Source of the DNA: Commensalibacter intestini A911
Lineage (GTDB): Bacteria; Pseudomonadota; Alphaproteobacteria; Acetobacterales; Acetobacteraceae
Direction: 5' to 3'
NCBI RefSeq assembly: GCF_000231445.1
Contig: NZ_AGFR01000009.1
Location: 1 to 64,000 of the forward strand
DNA length: 64,000 bases
Shown: positions 28,444-37,399 of the stretch, piece by piece
Layout of the letters: each line of letters begins with the position of its first letter
Position numbering within the stretch: the first letter of the stretch is position 1
Translations under genes and position numbers: made by a program
The notes under the pieces: model-generated
Told to the model about the DNA's origin: nothing
What the model saw: only the letters and a program-made list of their open reading frames with translations
Databases searched by the model: none

Positions 28444-29424
28444 ATGAATATCCGTATTAAAGAATTAAATAAATATTTTAATAAATTTCATGTTTTACAA
28501 AATATCAATTTAGACATTCGTAAAGGAGAGTTAATCGCTCTTCTTGGCCCTTCAGGTTGCGGAAAAACTAGCTTACTACGAATTATCGCAGGACTGGAAC
28601 AACCCAGCTCTGGTCAAATATTTTTTAATGAGCAAGATGTCTCTAACAAGGATATTCGCGAACGTCACATTGGCTACATGTTTCAACATTTTGCACTCTT
28701 TCAGCATATGACGGTTTTAGATAATATTTCTTTTGGACTGCGCATGAAACCCAGAAAAGAAAGACCTTCATCCGCTGAGATTCTTGAAAAAGCAAAACAC
28801 TTATTGGATATGGTACAATTGGGTAATCTGGCCAATCGCTACCCTGATGAATTATCTGGCGGACAGAAACAACGCGTTGCCTTAGCGCGTGCATTGGCAA
28901 TCGATCCAAGTGTTTTATTATTAGACGAACCTTTCTCTGCTTTGGATACCAAAGTTAGAAGAGAGTTACGCCAATGGTTATCAAACTTACATCACGAAAT
29001 TCAACTAACCAGTATTTTTGTCACACATGATCAAGAAGAAGCTATGGAAATTGCTGATCGCGTTGTCATTATGAACAAAGGAATTATTGAACAAATTGGT
29101 TCCCCCAAAGAAATATTAGACACACCGAAAAATGATTTTGTTTATAACTTCCTTGGAGAAACCAATCATTTTTCTGTTGGTGAACAAAACTTCACTTTTA
29201 GGCCCCATGAAATTATATTAAGTATTCACACAGAAAAAGTTGGATATTTTGAAGCTGAGGCAATCGATATTCGCCCTCTTGGTGCTGTTACGAAAATTAT
29301 CTTAAAACCTAAGGATGATAAGCATTCTATTGAAGCACAAGTTCCCAATACGACACCCAATTTAAATCGATTAAACAAAGGGGATAAAGTTTACTTTAGG
29401 CCAATTATGGATTTCGAGATTTAA
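28444..29424 (+). CDS. cysA: sulfate ABC transporter ATP-binding protein CysA
   Basis: 326 residues from the ATG at 28444; an in-frame extension into cysW is not needed. ABC ATPase with Walker A GPSGCGKTS, signature LSGGQKQRVALARAL, Walker B VLLLDEPFSALD and the H-loop THDQEEAM. A C-terminal TOBE-like regulatory domain follows (about 240-326). It powers sulfate import by CysTW with the periplasmic binding protein. Last gene of the sbp-cysT-cysW-cysA operon. Confidence 0.95.
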   Translation: MNIRIKELNKYFNKFHVLQNINLDIRKGELIALLGPSGCGKTSLLRIIAGLEQPSSGQIFFNEQDVSNKDIRERHIGYMFQHFALFQHMTVLDNISFGLRMKPRKERPSSAEILEKAKHLLDMVQLGNLANRYPDELSGGQKQRVALARALAIDPSVLLLDEPFSALDTKVRRELRQWLSNLHHEIQLTSIFVTHDQEEAMEIADRVVIMNKGIIEQIGSPKEILDTPKNDFVYNFLGETNHFSVGEQNFTFRPHEIILSIHTEKVGYFEAEAIDIRPLGAVTKIILKPKDDKHSIEAQVPNTTPNLNRLNKGDKVYFRPIMDFEI

Positions 29425-29526
29425 AATAATCAATAAATTTAAATAAAACAACGTATTGAATTATTAACAATCAATAAACATATAAGGAAACAAGCATTTT
29501 TAAATAAAAATAATAGCGAGGCAACA

Positions 29527-32505
29527 ATGGCGATACAGTATATTACCTCTGGCCAAATAAGTAGTGGGACAACCGTTAGTTCTGGTAATACTCAAATAGT
29601 TAATGGTGGTGGGATTACATCTAATACTATCGTCTATAGCGGTGGCAGCCAAGTTATTAGCAGCAATGGCAACGGATATGGAACAGTAGTTCATTCTGGT
29701 GGCTCTTTAGTTATTAGTTCTGGTGGAAAAGAAACTGGTGGAACCATCTACAAAGGTGGGGTTGCTTCAGTTACCTATGGAGGAACAGCCAACAGTACTG
29801 TCGTTTATGGCACTCAAAATGTTGACGGCGTAGCAAACAATACCACCATTAATGGGGGTGTTCAAACTGTTAATAATGGCGCTATCGTCACAAGCAGTTA
29901 TGTTGCCAGCAATGGATTACAAACTGTAACATCTGGTGGAACAACTTCTATTACTAAATTATATGTTGCTAGCCAAACTATTTTAAATGGTGGGGTTGCT
30001 TCAGGTACCCAAGTAGTCAGTGCTACTCAGACAATTTCATCAGGCGGAATATCAGATAGTGCTATTATTTACAGAGGTGGTATTCAAACCGTCAATAACG
30101 GAGCTTCTGCTTACAACACTACTGTTCAAAATGGAAGCCAACAGATCAACTCTGGTGGTCTTGCTTCAAATACTCAAATTAGTGGTATTGGTATTCAAAC
30201 TGTTAATTCTGGTGGGTCGGCTATTAATACAAGCATTTATGATGGCGCTCAACAAATCATTAACGGAGGAGCCATCATTTCTGGCGCAACCATTTATGAT
30301 GGTGGTTCTCAAACAATCAACTCTGGAGCCACAGTAAATAATGTTATTGTCAGTTCTGGTGGCACTCAAATTGTTAATGCTGGTGCAATTACTTCTGGAA
30401 CAATTATTTATGATGGTGCTAACGTAACCATTAGTAATGGTGCTACTGATAGTGCCGCAACTATTTATGGAACCCAATATGTTTACGGCCGCACAGATTA
30501 TGCAACTGTTGATGGCGGAACACAACAAGTAACAGATGCAAATGGCATCACTACATATACTACCGTTATCAATGGTGGTGTCCAAACCATAACGTCAAGC
30601 GCAAGATCTCTCTATACCACAATAGTTAGTGGTACGCAATTAGTTCAAAATGATGCCATCGCTGTACTAACAACAGTCAGTAACGGCAATCAAATTGTCA
30701 TCAATGGTGGTATCACTTGGAATACAACTCTTTATGGTAACGGTGTTCAAGATATACAAAGCGGAGGTAACGCCTCAGGCACCTCAATCAGTGCTGGTGG
30801 TACTCAAATCGCCAATAGTGGAGGCATTGCTTCCAATACAACAATTTATGAAGGCGGTAATCAAAGCATCAATTCTGGTGCAACAGCAATAGATACAACC
30901 ATTAGCCTAGGTGGCCAGCAAATTATAAATGATGGTGGTATAGCTCAAAATACAACTATTCAATCTGGTGGGACATTAATTATTAGCTCTGGCGGACAAC
31001 TCGCAGGAACAAATACAGTTAGCAATGGAGGAACATTAACTATTAATTCTGGAGGGCAACTTACTGGTACTGCTACTATTGAAAATGGCGGTACAATCAG
31101 TCTCTATCCAGATACTGGTGGCACGATTAACTTGGAAGGAAACAACAACACTGGCATCATTATTTCCGGCCTAGAAAGTGGGGGCGAAGTAACCACCGTT
31201 ATCACCACAATTAATGGGTTTACAGGAAGCAATGCTGGAGATTCCGATTCTATAAAATTGGTAGGTATTGATACCAAAGATGTTACCTCTGTCGATTATG
31301 TAGATGCTAATGGCAATGCAAGCGATGATCATGTCACTTTTACTTTAACTAACGGAAATAAAATCACCTTAAATATTATTGGTGCAAAAGATGCGGGCTA
31401 TACACTCAGCACATCATCAGACGGTAGCTTAGTTTATGAAGTTTGTTTCCTTCCAGGCACCATGATTAAAACTCCATCTGGTGAACGACCTGTCGAAGAT
31501 ATTCAAATAAATGATGAAGTTATTACCTTTGATTGGAAAAATAATCAAAATACTGTCTCTAAAATCAAATGGGTAGGCAGTAAAACAATTAACGTCAAAC
31601 AATCACCTCATGATGATGAAGCAGGATACCCTGTCAGAATATTGAAAAATGCAATTTCAGAGTCTGTTCCACATAAGGATTTACTGGTTACTCCTGAACA
31701 TTGTTTATTTTTTGATGGAAAGTTTATACCTGTTCGTATGCTCGTCAATCATCAAACAATTTATTACGATAAAACAATTAAATCTTATACCTATTATCAC
31801 ATAGAAACCGAAAATCATTCTGTTATCTATTCTGACGGTATGCTAACAGAGAGCTATTTAGATACAGGAAATCGTGGAGTTTTTGTACAGCATGGTAAAT
31901 GTGCTTTATTTCAAAGAACATTAAAAGCAAAAAATTGGGAACATGATAGTGCTGCAGAGTTAACGGTAGACCGTTCAATCGTGGAACCTATTTATCATCA
32001 AATATCTAAGAGAGCAGAAGGATTAACCCACTTCAATTCTAGAAAAAAGATAATACAAACATCAACAAAAGATCCCAACTTGTACCTTATAACGGATACT
32101 GGTTTAATACTTACACCACATCTAAATAAACAAAATAAGTATATATTCACACTTCCTGAAGATGTAAAAAACATTTTTATACATTCCAGAACCAGCCGTC
32201 CGTGTGATACTATAGGATCTTTTGTTGATGATCGACGTCAACTTGGCTTACTTATTGGTAATGTCTATATTATAACAAAAAACCAATTATATCCTATTAC
32301 AAATCATTTATCACAACAAGATCTACCTGGGTGGGATATTGTAGAGCAAACTCCTTGTCGCTGGACAAATGGTAATGCAGAATTAAATATTGAGACCAAC
32401 TCATCTAGTAAACAAAATAAGTTGCTTGTCATTCAAGTTCTATCCTCAAGTGATTATTTATTACATAATCAAGAAAGCACAATAAAGCACCAAATAATCG
32501 CATAG
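29527..32505 (+). CDS. AIDA-repeat Hint domain protein, intact 992 residues
   Basis: Residues about 10-530 are more than twenty strand-loop-strand repeats of about 20 residues with the pattern GG-x-Q-x-[VI]-[NS]-[SN]-G-[GA], the AIDA/TIGR04415 type predicted to form a long beta-solenoid. A linker with an acidic, possibly ion-binding stretch follows. Cys640 then begins a Hint_2 domain (VCFLPGTMIKTPSGE), with TPEHCLFFDG as the His-containing block. The last 150 residues form a post-Hint domain shared with the two paralogues (SRTSRP, DRRQLG, EQTPCRWT). No signal peptide is evident, so the export path is unknown. Hint domains can cut or splice the chain at the Cys; self-processing here is inferred. 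Start: GAGGCAACA before the ATG. Confidence 0.88.
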   Translation: MAIQYITSGQISSGTTVSSGNTQIVNGGGITSNTIVYSGGSQVISSNGNGYGTVVHSGGSLVISSGGKETGGTIYKGGVASVTYGGTANSTVVYGTQNVDGVANNTTINGGVQTVNNGAIVTSSYVASNGLQTVTSGGTTSITKLYVASQTILNGGVASGTQVVSATQTISSGGISDSAIIYRGGIQTVNNGASAYNTTVQNGSQQINSGGLASNTQISGIGIQTVNSGGSAINTSIYDGAQQIINGGAIISGATIYDGGSQTINSGATVNNVIVSSGGTQIVNAGAITSGTIIYDGANVTISNGATDSAATIYGTQYVYGRTDYATVDGGTQQVTDANGITTYTTVINGGVQTITSSARSLYTTIVSGTQLVQNDAIAVLTTVSNGNQIVINGGITWNTTLYGNGVQDIQSGGNASGTSISAGGTQIANSGGIASNTTIYEGGNQSINSGATAIDTTISLGGQQIINDGGIAQNTTIQSGGTLIISSGGQLAGTNTVSNGGTLTINSGGQLTGTATIENGGTISLYPDTGGTINLEGNNNTGIIISGLESGGEVTTVITTINGFTGSNAGDSDSIKLVGIDTKDVTSVDYVDANGNASDDHVTFTLTNGNKITLNIIGAKDAGYTLSTSSDGSLVYEVCFLPGTMIKTPSGERPVEDIQINDEVITFDWKNNQNTVSKIKWVGSKTINVKQSPHDDEAGYPVRILKNAISESVPHKDLLVTPEHCLFFDGKFIPVRMLVNHQTIYYDKTIKSYTYYHIETENHSVIYSDGMLTESYLDTGNRGVFVQHGKCALFQRTLKAKNWEHDSAAELTVDRSIVEPIYHQISKRAEGLTHFNSRKKIIQTSTKDPNLYLITDTGLILTPHLNKQNKYIFTLPEDVKNIFIHSRTSRPCDTIGSFVDDRRQLGLLIGNVYIITKNQLYPITNHLSQQDLPGWDIVEQTPCRWTNGNAELNIETNSSSKQNKLLVIQVLSSSDYLLHNQESTIKHQIIA

Positions 32506-32915
32506 TCATAAGGAAATTAGATACTCTCTACCTAAAACAATGCTCCAACCTCAAATATAATTATATTCATTAGAAAACATTCAATCCCAAACTAAATTAA
32601 AAGCATTGAAGTCCAAAAGAGTATCTATTTCAAACTCATGATGAATTTAAAAATATAAAAAATAAATAATTAACTCTTGAATAACTGAAAATTAATACAC
32701 ACGTCATAATCAAGAGTTTTATAAAAATCGCGAGGCATTATAACAACCACATATATTAGAAAATCAAATAAGTAGTGAACTAGCAAACTATTAACCAGCA
32801 TTACAACCATCAAAAGTTATATTCCTACTACTCTCTATCTAATACTGGCATCAGCTAATAATACCCCATTTTTAATTAAATCCATCACTTATCAAATATC
32901 ATAAAAGGCAGCAGG
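32506..32915. other. intergenic region after the intact Hint gene
   Basis: About 410 bp, AT-rich and without a gene. A 10-bp inverted repeat TAGATACTCT (32518-32527) / AGAGTATCTA (32618-32627) brackets about 90 bp just after the stop. It could be a long-range hairpin or a scar of the duplication that created the downstream fragment. Confidence 0.45.
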
Positions 32916-33398
32916 ATGACCATTATAAACTATCCAAAAAATACAGAGCCAACATTAACTCAAGATCCAGATCTTCATCTTGTTACAGATACTGGCCTTA
33001 CTCTTACCCCTCATATCTTTAAAAATAATACATATACCTTTTTACTTCCTGAAGAAGTAAAAAATATTTATATACGTTCTAGAACTAGTAGTCCACGTAG
33101 CCATGTTGGGTCACCTACTAAGAGTCAAAGCCAATTAGGTGTTCTTATTGGTCAAATTCACATTATAACCCACAATCAATTATACCCAGTTACAGAACAT
33201 TTATCACAATATAATCTAGATGGATAGGATAAAATAGAGCAAACAAATTCTCGTTGGACCAATGGAAATGCAGAATTAAATGTTAATGTGCAAGTCAATA
33301 ATAACTCAAGACGTCTTCTGACTATTCAAGTTTTATCTACAAATTATTATTTGTTAAATAATCCACTAGATCAAATCCCATTATCAAATATAGCATAA
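32916..33398 (+). pseudogene. decayed duplicate of the post-Hint C-terminal domain
   Basis: The frame starts at an ATG at 32916 preceded by GGCAGCAGG and runs 103 codons to TAG at 33225. It then continues in the same frame to TAA at 33396. The encoded sequence aligns throughout with the last about 150 residues of the protein at 29527 (DPDLHLVTDTGLTLTP, SRTSSPR, LGVLIGQIHIIT, then RWTNGNAELNV). The internal stop replaces the Trp of the conserved LPGWD-type motif, so TGG to TAG is the likely mutation. No Hint or repeat portion is present. It is either a dead remnant of a lost fourth gene or a short truncated domain. Confidence 0.8.
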
Positions 33399-33410
33399 TA
33401 CAAAAAATAT

Positions 33411-33463
33411 TAGTCATTTTGATCTATTGATAAAAATAAATCAAAATGACTATAATAATTTTT
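33411..33463 (+). terminator. terminator after the Hint fragment
   Basis: A 13-bp perfect stem TAGTCATTTTGAT / ATCAAAATGACTA with a 16-nt loop, followed by TAATAATTTTT. Starts 12 nt after the fragment's final stop, so it may have ended the ancestral full-length gene. Confidence 0.75.
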
Positions 33464-33830
33464 ACACAACGGAATATACATATAATATTTCCTGAATATA
33501 CCTAGTTGTTATCAACTATAACAATATAAAAAATCACATTTCCCAAAACAAAAAAATATAAATAATTATACATATTAAAATGTACAATATAACCTAATGC
33601 GCATTTTATAAATCATAAATAATTGTGGTTTAATAACTAAAAATAAATATCACATTATATTTTGTTGATTATTTTTTTAAAACCTTATATTATACATATA
33701 AATAAAGTATTTTACGGATAATTCACTCTATATAGTAATATTAATCTCTATAATTTTATATAGATATATAATACATAAAGAGTTGTTATCTCCATAAATT
33801 CATACTTCAAGAAACAAAAGATATGCCCAA
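33464..33830. other. AT-rich upstream region of cysH
   Basis: About 370 bp of very AT-rich sequence with no gene or clear riboswitch. It must contain the promoter of the cysH-cysD-cysN unit. No CysB-like or SAM-responsive structure was recognised. Confidence 0.45.
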
Positions 33831-34589
33831 ATGACCCCTATAGAACTCTACTCTCAAAGACCTAGCGAGACTTACTCACAAAAACTTCGCGCAACGGAAG
33901 ATTTACTAAAGCAAGTTACACAAGATTATACCTCTCTTGTACAAGCAACAAGCTTGGGGGTAGAAGATATGGTCATTACGGACATTATCCATCGATTAAA
34001 GCTACCAATCACTATTTCAATGCTGGATACAAAACGCTTACATGAACAAACAGTAGCGTTAAAAGAACATGCCGAAAATCACTATGGCATTACGATTCAC
34101 ACTTATTATCCAGATGATACCAAAGTCAAAGAATATGTTGAAAAAAATGGGTTGGATGGTTTTTATAATTCTCTAGAACTCCGTAAAGAATGCTGTCATA
34201 TCCGTAAACTGGTTCCTTTACAAGCTCTGCGTCATGGTCATGAGGGCTGGTTAACAGGACTACGCAAAGAACAATCAGACTTCCGTGCGAACTTACAAGC
34301 AATCGAAGATGAAAATCCTACTGATAGCACCCAACCTCGTGTTAAAATTAATCCTGTATTAGATTGGACCATTGGTGATATTTGGCATTATGTCAAAGAA
34401 AATAGCGTCCCTTACAACCCTTTACATGATCAATTTTTTGTCAGTATTGGTTGCGAACCTTGCACCCGAGCCATTGCTTTAGGTGAAGATTTCCGTGCTG
34501 GACGTTGGTGGTGGGAACAAGATGGGGCAAAAGAATGTGGATTACACGTTCATGAAGCCTCTTCTCTATCAAACAGACCTTCAAAATAA
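33831..34589 (+). CDS. cysH: adenylyl-sulfate (APS) reductase, CysH family
   Basis: 252 residues. It carries the four cysteines of the 4Fe-4S APS reductase type: CC at 121-122 and C208-x-x-C211. The catalytic Cys236 sits in the KECGLH motif. Family knowledge says that enzymes with this CC...CxxC pattern reduce APS directly to sulfite with thioredoxin, while those lacking it use PAPS. It is followed by cysD and cysN in the same direction, and no APS kinase is present in the cluster, which agrees with direct APS reduction. Automated annotation often labels such proteins phosphoadenylyl-sulfate reductase. Confidence 0.92.
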   Translation: MTPIELYSQRPSETYSQKLRATEDLLKQVTQDYTSLVQATSLGVEDMVITDIIHRLKLPITISMLDTKRLHEQTVALKEHAENHYGITIHTYYPDDTKVKEYVEKNGLDGFYNSLELRKECCHIRKLVPLQALRHGHEGWLTGLRKEQSDFRANLQAIEDENPTDSTQPRVKINPVLDWTIGDIWHYVKENSVPYNPLHDQFFVSIGCEPCTRAIALGEDFRAGRWWWEQDGAKECGLHVHEASSLSNRPSK

Positions 34590-34622
34590 TAACGATTTGA
34601 TTTAAGACTTAAGGGAAATTTT

Positions 34623-35537
34623 ATGACTTCTCATACACCTGATTTATATACGCCACTCTCTGATTTAGAAGAAGAATCCATTTTTATTATGAGAGAAGTC
34701 GCAGGATCGTTTGAACGCCCTGCACTCCTTTTTTCTGGTGGAAAAGACTCTTGCGTAATGCTACGTCTGGCTGAAAAAGCATTTGGGCAAGGACAATTTC
34801 CTTTTCCTTTATTAATGATTGATACAGGTCATAATTTCCCTGAAGTGATCGAATTTCGTGATCGCAGAGCAAAAGAAGTCAATGCGAAGTTAATCGTTCG
34901 TAGCGTTGAAGATTCTATGAAGCGTGGCACCGTCAGATTAAGCCACCCTTTAGAAAGTCGTAACCCTCATCAATCTGTCACTTTATTAGAAGCCATTGAA
35001 GAATTCCGTTTTGATGCTCTATTAGGTGGCGCAAGACGTGATGAAGAAAAAGCACGCGCAAAAGAACGCATTTTCTCTCATCGTGATTCTTTTGGACAAT
35101 GGCAACCTAAGGCTCAACGTCCCGAGTTATGGAATATTTTTAATACGCGCATTTTACCAGATGAGAATTTCCGCGTATTCCCAATTTCTAATTGGACCGA
35201 ATTCGATGTATGGAAATATATTGAGCAAGAAGAAATTCCACTTCCTAACTTATATTACGCCCATCAACGCCAAGTGATCCCTCGCAAAGGATTATTGGTG
35301 CCTGTAACAGACGTAACCCCGCCTGTTGAAGGGGAAACTATTGAAACCAGAACTGTACGTTTCCGTACAGTTGGTGATATGACTTGTACTTGTCCAATTG
35401 AAAGCGATGCCGCCAGTGCCAGCGATATTGTTAAAGAAACAGCTGCTGTAACGATCAGTGAGCGTGGTGCAACCCGTATGGATGATCAAACCTCTGAAGC
35501 ATCTATGGAGAAACGTAAACTTGAAGGCTATTTCTAA
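34623..35537 (+). CDS. cysD: sulfate adenylyltransferase subunit 2
   Basis: 304 residues. PP-loop ATP pyrophosphatase-type subunit of ATP sulfurylase with the SGGKDSCVMLRLAEKA motif near residue 40 and the conserved C-terminal RFRTVGDMTCT and EKRKLEGYF blocks. It forms APS from ATP and sulfate, driven by GTP hydrolysis in CysN. The start is preceded by AAGGGAAA. It lies 33 nt after cysH and 39 nt before cysN. Confidence 0.96.
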   Translation: MTSHTPDLYTPLSDLEEESIFIMREVAGSFERPALLFSGGKDSCVMLRLAEKAFGQGQFPFPLLMIDTGHNFPEVIEFRDRRAKEVNAKLIVRSVEDSMKRGTVRLSHPLESRNPHQSVTLLEAIEEFRFDALLGGARRDEEKARAKERIFSHRDSFGQWQPKAQRPELWNIFNTRILPDENFRVFPISNWTEFDVWKYIEQEEIPLPNLYYAHQRQVIPRKGLLVPVTDVTPPVEGETIETRTVRFRTVGDMTCTCPIESDAASASDIVKETAAVTISERGATRMDDQTSEASMEKRKLEGYF

Positions 35538-35576
35538 GTTTACGCTGTCATCATTTTAATCTGAGGAAACGATCTT

Positions 35577-36893
35577 ATGTCATCTTTACAAAACAAACAT
35601 ACTCTTAAATTCTTAACTGCTGGCAGCGTCGATGATGGAAAAAGCACATTAATCGGACGTTTATTATTAGACAGCAAAGCCATCCTTGCCGATCAGCTTT
35701 CTGGTATTCAACATAAACTTGCTGATGATGAATCTTATGATTTGGCAAGACTAACCGATGGATTACAAGCAGAACGTGAGCAAGGCATTACCATTGATGT
35801 TGCTTATCGTTATTTCACAACGCCAGAACGTAAATTTATTATTGCCGACGCCCCCGGTCATGAACAATATACACGCAACATGGTTACCGCTGCCAGCAGC
35901 AGTGATGCTGCTGTGATTTTGGTTGATGTGACCAAGTTAAATTGGGAAGACGAAGTAGTTGAGTTATTGCCTCAAACCCGTCGTCATACATTGCTGGCCA
36001 ATTTGTTAAAAGTGCCTTCTATTTTATTTGCGATTAACAAGCTCGATGCAATCAAAGATCCAGATACTGCTTTTGTAAATGTTAAACGTGCTTTGGAAAA
36101 ATTCACTAAACAAGCAAATGTAACCATTACCGAGATTATACCCATCTCTGCACTCAAAGGGCTAAATATCACCTCTCGCAATGCCGATAAACATGGTAAG
36201 ATCCTTTGTGAAAAAGTCTATAATGGCCCAAGTTTATTAGAAGCATTAACCGCGTTACCTTCTCATGTAAATTCAAATACACAAGAATTGCATTTCCCTG
36301 TGCAATTTGTGCAAAAATTACAAGAAGCCCATGATGGTTCTTCTACACAACATGGTCGTCGTATTTTCTGGGGAAGAATTGCTGCGGGCAGTGTAAAAGT
36401 TGGTAATCAATTAACGGTTCAACCTTCTGGTGCCAAAGCAAAAGTCAGTAAAATCCTTGCAAATGCCTTACAAGAAGAACTCAATGAGGCTTCTACTGGT
36501 CATTCAGTTGGGCTGATTTTGGATCAAGAAATTGATGTGTCTCGTGGAGATTGGTTAATTTCATCGACGGCTTCTGCTACTGGACAAAAAGAAGTCAAAG
36601 CAACATTGGCATGGTTAGATGATGAACCTTTGGTTGTTGGTCGTGCTTATTGGTTAAAGCATGGTCATCGCTGGATTAAAACAAAAGTTTCTGCCATTGA
36701 GCATCATTTAAACATTCATACTTTGGAAACAGAGTCTGCTGAAAATCTAGAGAAAAATAGTATTGGGGAAGTTTCTTTAATTCTTCAACAACCTATTCCT
36801 GTTTTAGCATATAATGATGCCAAAGATGTTGGAGCTGCGATTCTGGTAGATACCGCAACCAACCGCACAGCAGGTGCTGTTTTGTTTAAATAA
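35577..36893 (+). CDS. cysN: sulfate adenylyltransferase subunit 1 (GTPase)
   Basis: 438 residues. An EF-Tu-like GTPase with G1 GSVDDGKST, the effector region EREQGITIDVAYRYF, G3 DAPGHEQY and G4 NKLD, followed by two beta-barrel domains. It regulates and drives the CysD catalytic subunit. It ends without the C-terminal APS kinase (CysC) domain found in fused NodQ-type proteins, consistent with the direct APS reductase upstream. Shine-Dalgarno CTGAGGAAA is present. Confidence 0.95.
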   Translation: MSSLQNKHTLKFLTAGSVDDGKSTLIGRLLLDSKAILADQLSGIQHKLADDESYDLARLTDGLQAEREQGITIDVAYRYFTTPERKFIIADAPGHEQYTRNMVTAASSSDAAVILVDVTKLNWEDEVVELLPQTRRHTLLANLLKVPSILFAINKLDAIKDPDTAFVNVKRALEKFTKQANVTITEIIPISALKGLNITSRNADKHGKILCEKVYNGPSLLEALTALPSHVNSNTQELHFPVQFVQKLQEAHDGSSTQHGRRIFWGRIAAGSVKVGNQLTVQPSGAKAKVSKILANALQEELNEASTGHSVGLILDQEIDVSRGDWLISSTASATGQKEVKATLAWLDDEPLVVGRAYWLKHGHRWIKTKVSAIEHHLNIHTLETESAENLEKNSIGEVSLILQQPIPVLAYNDAKDVGAAILVDTATNRTAGAVLFK

Positions 36894-36919
36894 CGTGAAG
36901 AAACCTTACGGAGGGGTTA

Positions 36920-37372
36920 ATGATCAGAGAATTTCAAGCAGATGATTTAGATCAAGTCATGAAAATTTGGTTAGAACAAAATTTATTAGCTCACCCCTTC
37001 GTTGATCCTGCTTTCTTTCAAAATAATGCAGACTTAGTCCGCATCATTCTTCCTTCATCGCAAATATATGTGCAAGACATCAATGGCGTAAAAGGGTTTA
37101 TTGGATTAACTGATAACTATATTTCGGGTCTTTTTATCGAAACAGACTATCAACGCCAAGGATTGGGTGCTAGCCTGATTGAAAAAGCCAAACAAGTCCA
37201 TTCTGAGTTATTTTTAAATGTTTATACTGAGAATAAAGCTGCCGTTCAGTTTTATGAAAAGCATGGGTTTATTCGACTGGAAGACACAGTCAACGCGGAA
37301 ACGCATCAACCAGAATATTTAATGGGGTGCAAAGTTAATCGCATGGTTAAAATTGGTAAATGTGCTATGTAA
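36920..37372 (+). CDS. GNAT family N-acetyltransferase
   Basis: 150 residues. GNAT fold with the acetyl-CoA pyrophosphate-binding motif QRQGLGASLIEKA (near residue 77) and the C-terminal block NKAAVQFYEKHGF, close to the YjaB/YiaC group. A strong GGAGGGG Shine-Dalgarno precedes the ATG and it follows cysN by 26 nt, so it is likely co-transcribed with the sulfate genes. The acceptor substrate is unknown. Confidence 0.88.
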   Translation: MIREFQADDLDQVMKIWLEQNLLAHPFVDPAFFQNNADLVRIILPSSQIYVQDINGVKGFIGLTDNYISGLFIETDYQRQGLGASLIEKAKQVHSELFLNVYTENKAAVQFYEKHGFIRLEDTVNAETHQPEYLMGCKVNRMVKIGKCAM

Positions 37373-37399
37373 AGAGGCTGAATATCTAGCAATCAACCT

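Noticed and set aside
29527-31130. Repeats in the Hint gene considered as a CRISPR or IS array
   Set aside because: The repeats are degenerate at DNA level, in frame, and encode strand-loop-strand motifs.
33831-34589. Calling CysH a PAPS reductase
   Set aside because: The CC...CxxC iron-sulfur cysteines and the lack of a linked APS kinase argue for APS as the substrate.
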